From: an uncultured Paenibacillaceae bacterium
GTDB taxonomy: Bacteria; Bacillota; Bacilli; Paenibacillales; K13
Direction: 5' to 3'
Length of the DNA stretch: 64,000 bases
NCBI GenBank assembly: GCA_913056365.1
Contig: CAJXLT010000003.1
Coordinates: 186,001 to 250,000, forward strand
Every line of letters begins with the position of its first letter. The first letter of the stretch is position 1. The notes below the pieces were generated by a model that did not search any database, was not told the DNA's origin, and was given only the letters and a program-made list of their open reading frames with translations. A program made the position numbers and the translations under genes. Positions 59,351 to 64,000 of this stretch are shown here, piece by piece.

Positions 59351-60601
59351 ATGCTTATACAATTTAGCTTCAAGAACTTCAAATCGTTTAAGGATGAAAC
59401 CTTATTAGACCTGACGGCATCATCTGTTAAAGAACACCCATACAATGTGATCGAGACTGAGACTGGCGATAAGTACTTGAAGGTTAGTGCGATATACGGA
59501 TCGAATGCGAGTGGGAAATCTAATGTCATCGAAGCGTTCTCGTTCATGAGGAAGTTCGTACTCAATTCCCTTACATCAGCGACCGATGAGGATAAACATC
59601 ACAAGAAAACAATTCCCGTTAAGCGGTTTTTGTTTGATCATACTAGCAAGAAGGAGCCAGCAGAATTTGAAGTGTTTTTTCAGCATTTGAATACAGAATA
59701 TCAATATGGATTTACTGTGGACAGTGATAAAATACACGCAGAATGGCTATATTCCAAAACCCCAAAAGGCAATTCGTTCAGTACGTTGTATGAGAGGAGC
59801 GGGAATAAATTTAAATTCGGCAAGAAAATGAAGCATGCTGAAATATTTGCTAATGCAGTGGATGACAAAACATTGTTCTTAACTTTAACGGCTAGAACGA
59901 AAGTCAAGATTTCGCAAAAAGTAAATGAGTGGTTCTTTGAACAATTTGTTGTCGATTTCGGTGATATTGATTTTGAACAATTTATTTCAAGAGTTTTCCC
60001 GGAGGAAGTGATGGATGATGAAGACTATAAGCAAAGGCTGGAAAACTTTCTATCTGCAATCGATACAGGCATCATAAGCTTGAGAATTGAAAAGACTGGA
60101 GCGAAATCAGAAGAGGGAGAAGAGGCAATTAACGTATATTCCAATCATATTGTCAATGAGCATGGGGATACGATAGAAATTCCTTTTAACGAAGAATCAA
60201 GCGGTACTAGAAAAATGTTTTTATTGTTTTACTTTTTCAATGATGCGCTTCAGAATGGATACACGTTATTCGTTGATGAGTTGAATGCCAAACTGCATCC
60301 TCTGCTTGTGCGATATATTATTCAATTGTTTCACAACCCCGAGATCAATAAGCATAACGCGCAATTTATTTTTACAACACACGACCACTACACATTAACT
60401 AGGGATGTCTTCAGAAGAGATGAAGTATGGTTCACTGAGAAAGATCGTATGGGAAATTCCAAATTGTTTTCACTTGTTGAATATAAGATAGATGAACATA
60501 CTAAGGTTCGCAATGATGCAAGTTACAATAAAGACTACATGGCAGGTCGGTATGGCGCGATTCCACTTCTGAAAGAATTTAATCTTTTGGAGGGGAGCTA
60601 A
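59351..60601 (+). CDS. RloA-like AAA/ABC-type ATPase
   Basis: 416 residues from the ATG of MLIQFSFKNF, with AGGGTGG 6 nt upstream; a GTG three codons earlier is inside the ribosome site. N-terminal Walker A YGSNASGKSN (about 47-55), signature SSGTRK (about 290), Walker B LFVDELNAKLHP (about 317) and His switch FTTHD: a full SMC/RecF-like ATPase (AAA_15/21) without a coiled coil. It is a cytosolic partner of the RloB-like protein encoded next, with stop and start overlapping (TAATG). Such pairs (RloAB, AbiL-like) are reported in phage-defence islands. Markedly lower GC than neighbours. Confidence 0.85.
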   Translation: MLIQFSFKNFKSFKDETLLDLTASSVKEHPYNVIETETGDKYLKVSAIYGSNASGKSNVIEAFSFMRKFVLNSLTSATDEDKHHKKTIPVKRFLFDHTSKKEPAEFEVFFQHLNTEYQYGFTVDSDKIHAEWLYSKTPKGNSFSTLYERSGNKFKFGKKMKHAEIFANAVDDKTLFLTLTARTKVKISQKVNEWFFEQFVVDFGDIDFEQFISRVFPEEVMDDEDYKQRLENFLSAIDTGIISLRIEKTGAKSEEGEEAINVYSNHIVNEHGDTIEIPFNEESSGTRKMFLLFYFFNDALQNGYTLFVDELNAKLHPLLVRYIIQLFHNPEINKHNAQFIFTTHDHYTLTRDVFRRDEVWFTEKDRMGNSKLFSLVEYKIDEHTKVRNDASYNKDYMAGRYGAIPLLKEFNLLEGS

Positions 60602-61290
60602 TGAGTCGTGATCGAGATGAGTTTTTTAGGCGGCGCAAGGGAAGGAAGAAAAAAAGAGGAGAAGCGATCAGACAGCCGGAACCGGACAGATATTTAATTG
60701 TCACTGAAGGAGAAGAAACGGAGACTAACTATTTCGAAGGCATGAAACGTAAGATTAATGCCCAATATGCCAATCGTATCACACAGATCCGTATTGATAT
60801 TGAAGGGACTGGACGCAATACGAATAGCCTTGTCCATTTTGTAGAAAAAATCATGAATCGATCTGTTAATCCATACAGCAGGATATGGGTCGTTTTTGAC
60901 AAAGATGATTTTTCAGATGATCAGTTTAATAGCGCCATTGCGCAAGCTGAATCTAAGGGATATCAAGTGGGTTGGACGAATGAAGCATTTGAATTGTGGT
61001 TTCTCTTACATTTTGAATATTTGAATAGCGGAATAAGCAGAGAGCAGTATATAGAGAAGTTGACCGGATATCTGAGTTCGCGTGGCGTATTGAAGAAAGG
61101 TGATAAGTATGACAAGAATATGGCATATATTTATGAGATCTTGATGGAACATGGTGACATGGAACGAGCCATAGGCAACTGTAAGAAATTAATTGAAATG
61201 CATGAAGCGAACGGTGAACATTCCTATGCGAGAATGAATCCGGCAAGTACGGTTTACAAACTGGTAGAAGAACTAAAAGAATATTTGTAA
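60601..61290 (+). CDS. RloB-like protein with TOPRIM-type motifs
   Basis: 229 residues; overlaps the ATPase gene by one base (TAATG), with GGGGAGC upstream. A basic N-terminal tail (RRRKGRKKKRG) precedes a TOPRIM-like core: LIVTEGEETETNYFEG (acidic Glu site), IWVVFDKDDFSDDQF (DxD) and NEAFELWFLLHFEYL. These acidic residues could bind Mg for a nuclease, as in OLD and AriB-type effectors. With its ATPase it should make a sensor-effector pair acting on nucleic acid, or abortive infection. No other defence genes or integrase are in sight. Convergent with the SDR gene; shared terminator at 61316. Confidence 0.83.
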   Translation: MSRDRDEFFRRRKGRKKKRGEAIRQPEPDRYLIVTEGEETETNYFEGMKRKINAQYANRITQIRIDIEGTGRNTNSLVHFVEKIMNRSVNPYSRIWVVFDKDDFSDDQFNSAIAQAESKGYQVGWTNEAFELWFLLHFEYLNSGISREQYIEKLTGYLSSRGVLKKGDKYDKNMAYIYEILMEHGDMERAIGNCKKLIEMHEANGEHSYARMNPASTVYKLVEELKEYL

Positions 61291-61315
61291 TCATTTTAAT
61301 ATCTACATACAAGTA

Positions 61316-61346
61316 AAGCACCGGTCCCTGCCAGGAACCGGTGCTT
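61316..61346. terminator. Terminator between convergent genes
   Basis: AAGCACCGGT … ACCGGTGCTT (10 bp) with an inner CCT/AGG pairing; serves the RloB gene and, read the other way, the SDR gene. Confidence 0.8.
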
Positions 61347-61366
61347 CATATATAAATACAACTTGC

Positions 61367-62149
61367 TTACAAAGCCGCACCCTTGCCGCCGTCCACATTG
61401 ATGGCGGTGCCCGTGACAAAAGAAGCTGCGTCGGAGACGAGGAAGGTAATGACGTTCGCCGCTTCTTCCGTATCGCCGATGCGTCCGAGCGGAATACCGT
61501 GACGTTCATGCCGTGCGAATTGTTCCCATGTGAGCTCCGGTGCATCACGCTTCCACCACTTCTCGATCTGATCGCTGCGAATGGTTCCGATGCATACTGT
61601 GTTGACGCGGATCTGATCCTTAGCCAAATCCTTGCTCATCGCATTCGTCAAGGCTTGTCCAGCTGCACGACTGACAGACGTTGGCAATGAAGATGCACCA
61701 GGAGTCTTGGCCGAGGATGTCGTAATGTTGACGATTGCGCCTCCACCTGCTTGACGCAAGTGCGGAACGGCTGCCTTCGAGCAATGAATCGCGCCGAACA
61801 GCTTCAGATCGAGATCGTAATGCCATCCGCTGCTCTCCACCTGCTCGAACGGCTTCGCAGCGGATGTACCCGCATTGTTGACGAGTATATCCAGCTTGCC
61901 GAATCGGGCCACCGTCTCGGCAACTGCCCTCGCGCAATCCTCTTCTTGTGTAACATCCGCCTGTACTGTGAGTACCTGAGACTCCGTGTGCGCAGCGATA
62001 GCAGCTGCAGCCTTCTCCAGTGCGTCGGTATCTCTCGCGCAGATCGCGACATTCGCTCCTTCACGAGCTAGTTGCATAGCGGTACCGTAGCCGATTCCTT
62101 TGCTGCCGCCGGTTATGAGTGCTACCTTACCTTTTAGTCCAAGTTCCAT
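61367..62149 (-). CDS. SDR-family oxidoreductase with altered catalytic motif
   Basis: 260 residues; AAGGAGG before the ATG on the minus strand. Rossmann motif TGGSKGIG and NNAG are normal. In place of YxxxK the sequence is PTSVSRAAG, where Thr takes the Tyr position and Arg the Lys position (AYSASKAA in a standard SDR). The Ser of ITTSSAK is kept. The family contains such a group; the change may alter or abolish dehydrogenase activity. The C-terminal half is of standard SDR type (NTVCIGTIRSDQ … TGTAINVDGGKG). Substrate unknown. Confidence 0.85.
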   Translation of the reverse strand: MELGLKGKVALITGGSKGIGYGTAMQLAREGANVAICARDTDALEKAAAAIAAHTESQVLTVQADVTQEEDCARAVAETVARFGKLDILVNNAGTSAAKPFEQVESSGWHYDLDLKLFGAIHCSKAAVPHLRQAGGGAIVNITTSSAKTPGASSLPTSVSRAAGQALTNAMSKDLAKDQIRVNTVCIGTIRSDQIEKWWKRDAPELTWEQFARHERHGIPLGRIGDTEEAANVITFLVSDAASFVTGTAINVDGGKGAAL

Positions 62150-62328
62150 ATTCCATTCCTCCTTTCCTATTAGTATAGCTAAGAGACTTTGCGCGCAATC
62201 ACTGCTTTTTTATGCAGATAAGGCGGTTTTTTTTAACAACCTTCTTACATCTATGAAACATTGTATTAATCCTAGGCTCGTATACTAAGAAGGAAGATAG
62301 AATTCTTCATATTAGGGGAGGACGAAGG

Positions 62329-64000
62329 ATGAAAAGAAACGAGTGCTCGTTATTCGCAGCTATGTTGCTATTGGTTACGCTTCTCATTCCGGGTGTAACA
62401 GCTCATGCAGCGGAAGCAGAAGAAGGACAAACTCAAATTACAATTGTACACGTCAATGATGTGCATTCACGCGTAGAGAGCGGTATCGGCTATGCGAAGC
62501 TGGGCGCTTTCGTCGAGCAGCAGCGCGCAGACAATCCGAATACGCTAGTGCTGGATGCGGGGGATACGTTGCATGGCCAGACGATTGCTACTCTTGTTCG
62601 AGGTGAGAGCATTGTTCGCATGCTGAATGCTATCGGAGTCGATGGATTGACAGCAGGTAATCATGACTTCAACTTCGGCACTGAGCGCTTGCTGGAGCTT
62701 GCTGAGATGGCCGAATTTCCTATCCTTGGCGCGAATGTGGAACGCGATGGTGAGATGATTCTAGAAGACCACTTTATTCAAGAGGTTGGAGGCGTGAAGG
62801 TAGGGATATTCGGTCTTGCAACGCCGGAGACTGCCTACAAGACCCATCCGAACAATGTCCAGGGCATTACGTTCGTCGATCCGGTCGTAGTTGCGCAGGA
62901 GCAGGTGGATGAGCTGCGCGATCAGGTTGATATTGTCATTGCGCTCGCACACTTGGGGACAGATGCCTCTAGTACAGACACTAGTGCGAAGGTGGCGGAG
63001 CATGTTGACGGGATCGATCTTATTGTAGATGGACATAGTCATGAAGAAATTAGCACGTATATCGGGGATACACTTATCGTCCAGACTGGCGAATACTTGA
63101 ATCATGTCGGCCTCGTTCAGTTGACAGTAGAGGACGGAGAACTGACAGATGCTGCTGCAGAACTTGTTGCTGCGGAGGAGCTGGATTCGCTTGAGCCCGA
63201 TGCTGAGGTACAGGCTGTGATCGACGCAATCAAGTCAGAGCAAGATGTCGTACTGAACGAAGTAGTAGGTACAACTTCAGTGGACCTGGACGGAGAGCGC
63301 GAAACCGTGCGCGCGTCTGAGTCGAATCTAGGCAATCTGATTGCTGATGCGATGCTCGCCGTAACAGGAGCAGATGTTGCGCTGACGAATGGCGGAGGCA
63401 TTCGCGCATCGATTGGCGAAGGCGAAGTGACGAAGGGCGATGTGATTACTGTGCTGCCGTTCGGCAACTATGTAGTCACATTGGAAGTGACAGGCGCGGA
63501 GCTCGTGCAGGCGCTGCAGCATGGTGCAGGTGATTACCCAGAGCCGAAGGGTGCATTCCCACAGGTAGGCGGCATTAGCTATGCGATTGATGCTTCCAAG
63601 CCGAAGGGAGAACATGTGCATAGTGTGATGGTGAACGGTAATCCGGTGCAACTAGACCAAACTTATGTGCTTGCCACGAACGACTTCCTTGCAGCGGGCG
63701 GGGACGAGTACACGATGTTCAGCGATAATGCGGTAACGGGGCATTATCAAGCATTGGATGAAGCGCTAATCGAGTACATGCAGACGATCGGAGACGTGTC
63801 TTATTCGCAGGAAGGGCGTATTGTTGAAGCTGCGCAGTTTGAAGAATCTATGGAAGGCGAAGAAGTCGTCCAAGAGACGCCTGCTGAGGATACAGTCCAG
63901 CAAGACGCTGCTGCAGATGATTCCGAATCGGTGACTGATACAGATACGATGGCTGAAGTAGAGCTGCCTGTAGGAGTGGAGAAGCTGTATACGATCCAGC
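62329..64000 (+). CDS. Secreted 5'-nucleotidase/UshA-like protein, runs off the window
   Basis: 557 codons visible, open at the right edge. GGGGAGGA lies 6 nt before the ATG. Signal peptide (FAAMLLLVTLL … AHA-AE). Metallophosphoesterase domain with VNDVHS, LDAGDT, AGNHDFNFG, AHLGTD and DGHSHEE, followed by the 5'-nucleotidase C-terminal domain (ESNLGNLIADAM, LTNGGGIRASI, LPFGNYVVTLE). Then an acidic linker (from about 500, EEVVQETPAEDTVQQDAAADD) leads to VEKLYTIQ, which is how a LysM repeat often begins. It should dephosphorylate nucleotides outside the cell and may bind the wall. Confidence 0.9.
   Translation, partial: MKRNECSLFAAMLLLVTLLIPGVTAHAAEAEEGQTQITIVHVNDVHSRVESGIGYAKLGAFVEQQRADNPNTLVLDAGDTLHGQTIATLVRGESIVRMLNAIGVDGLTAGNHDFNFGTERLLELAEMAEFPILGANVERDGEMILEDHFIQEVGGVKVGIFGLATPETAYKTHPNNVQGITFVDPVVVAQEQVDELRDQVDIVIALAHLGTDASSTDTSAKVAEHVDGIDLIVDGHSHEEISTYIGDTLIVQTGEYLNHVGLVQLTVEDGELTDAAAELVAAEELDSLEPDAEVQAVIDAIKSEQDVVLNEVVGTTSVDLDGERETVRASESNLGNLIADAMLAVTGADVALTNGGGIRASIGEGEVTKGDVITVLPFGNYVVTLEVTGAELVQALQHGAGDYPEPKGAFPQVGGISYAIDASKPKGEHVHSVMVNGNPVQLDQTYVLATNDFLAAGGDEYTMFSDNAVTGHYQALDEALIEYMQTIGDVSYSQEGRIVEAAQFEESMEGEEVVQETPAEDTVQQDAAADDSESVTDTDTMAEVELPVGVEKLYTIQ

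Overview
The window reads as a chromosomal segment of a Gram-positive endospore former of the Paenibacillus type. The reasons are: three large surface proteins ending in S-layer homology (SLH) domains, a gerA-type germination operon with a CLC_0170-type small protein, a DUF3231 protein, strong AGGAGG ribosome sites, and no rRNA, tRNA, IS transposase or CRISPR array that I can see. Most of it is moderately GC-rich. Positions 1-4800 and 59200-61300 are clearly more AT-rich and look like accessory DNA.

Layout. 1-4800: unrecognised secreted, membrane or lipoproteins mixed with decayed genes, including the last 65 codons of a HEXXHXXGXXH metallopeptidase. 5079-14547: a secreted polysaccharide-degradation/surface block (SLH-anchored PL9-type pectate lyase, choice-of-anchor I protein, SLH protein). 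15161-17911: DUF3231 gene, then htpG behind a perfect CIRCE operator. 18614-23935: a sugar locus with two xylose-isomerase-like TIM barrels, two Gfo/Idh/MocA dehydrogenases and a divergent AraC regulator; two of its promoters share a 42-bp box at identical spacing from TATAAT. 24729-27828: Nudix, membrane, DinB, WYL and DUF6157 genes. 27959-41569: a NarL-type two-component system divergent from two giant surface proteins (1703 aa of Ig-like repeats; 2108 aa with SLH). 42037-43946: a decayed DUF4038-type glycosidase tail, a small protein, a mutarotase-like protein and a thioredoxin. 44561-46315: an ECF41-type sigma factor and an azoreductase, each behind a TGTCAC-N16-CGTC promoter. 46704-50870: germinant-receptor operon. 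51063-59074: queuosine-precursor transporter under a preQ1-I riboswitch, K+ channel plus cation/proton antiporter, DMT exporter, PilZ protein, hydroxyacid dehydrogenase plus AbrB-type membrane protein. 59351-61290: RloA/RloB-like ATPase-TOPRIM pair, a probable phage-defence module. 61367-64000: SDR enzyme and the start of a secreted 5'-nucleotidase that runs off the window.

The strongest unexplained structure is a family of about 182-258 bp intergenic elements (18055, 24244, 44034, 46375, with a short relative at 59081). They are built from arms that recur at a 50-bp pitch and mirror each other. The two nearest relatives differ by exactly one 51-bp unit and bracket the ECF41 locus. Sequence-level evidence for two regulons (the 42-bp sugar-locus box and the ECF41 promoters) and for the preQ1 riboswitch is direct. 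Functional statements for the surface proteins, the sugar locus and the RloAB pair are inference from family resemblance.
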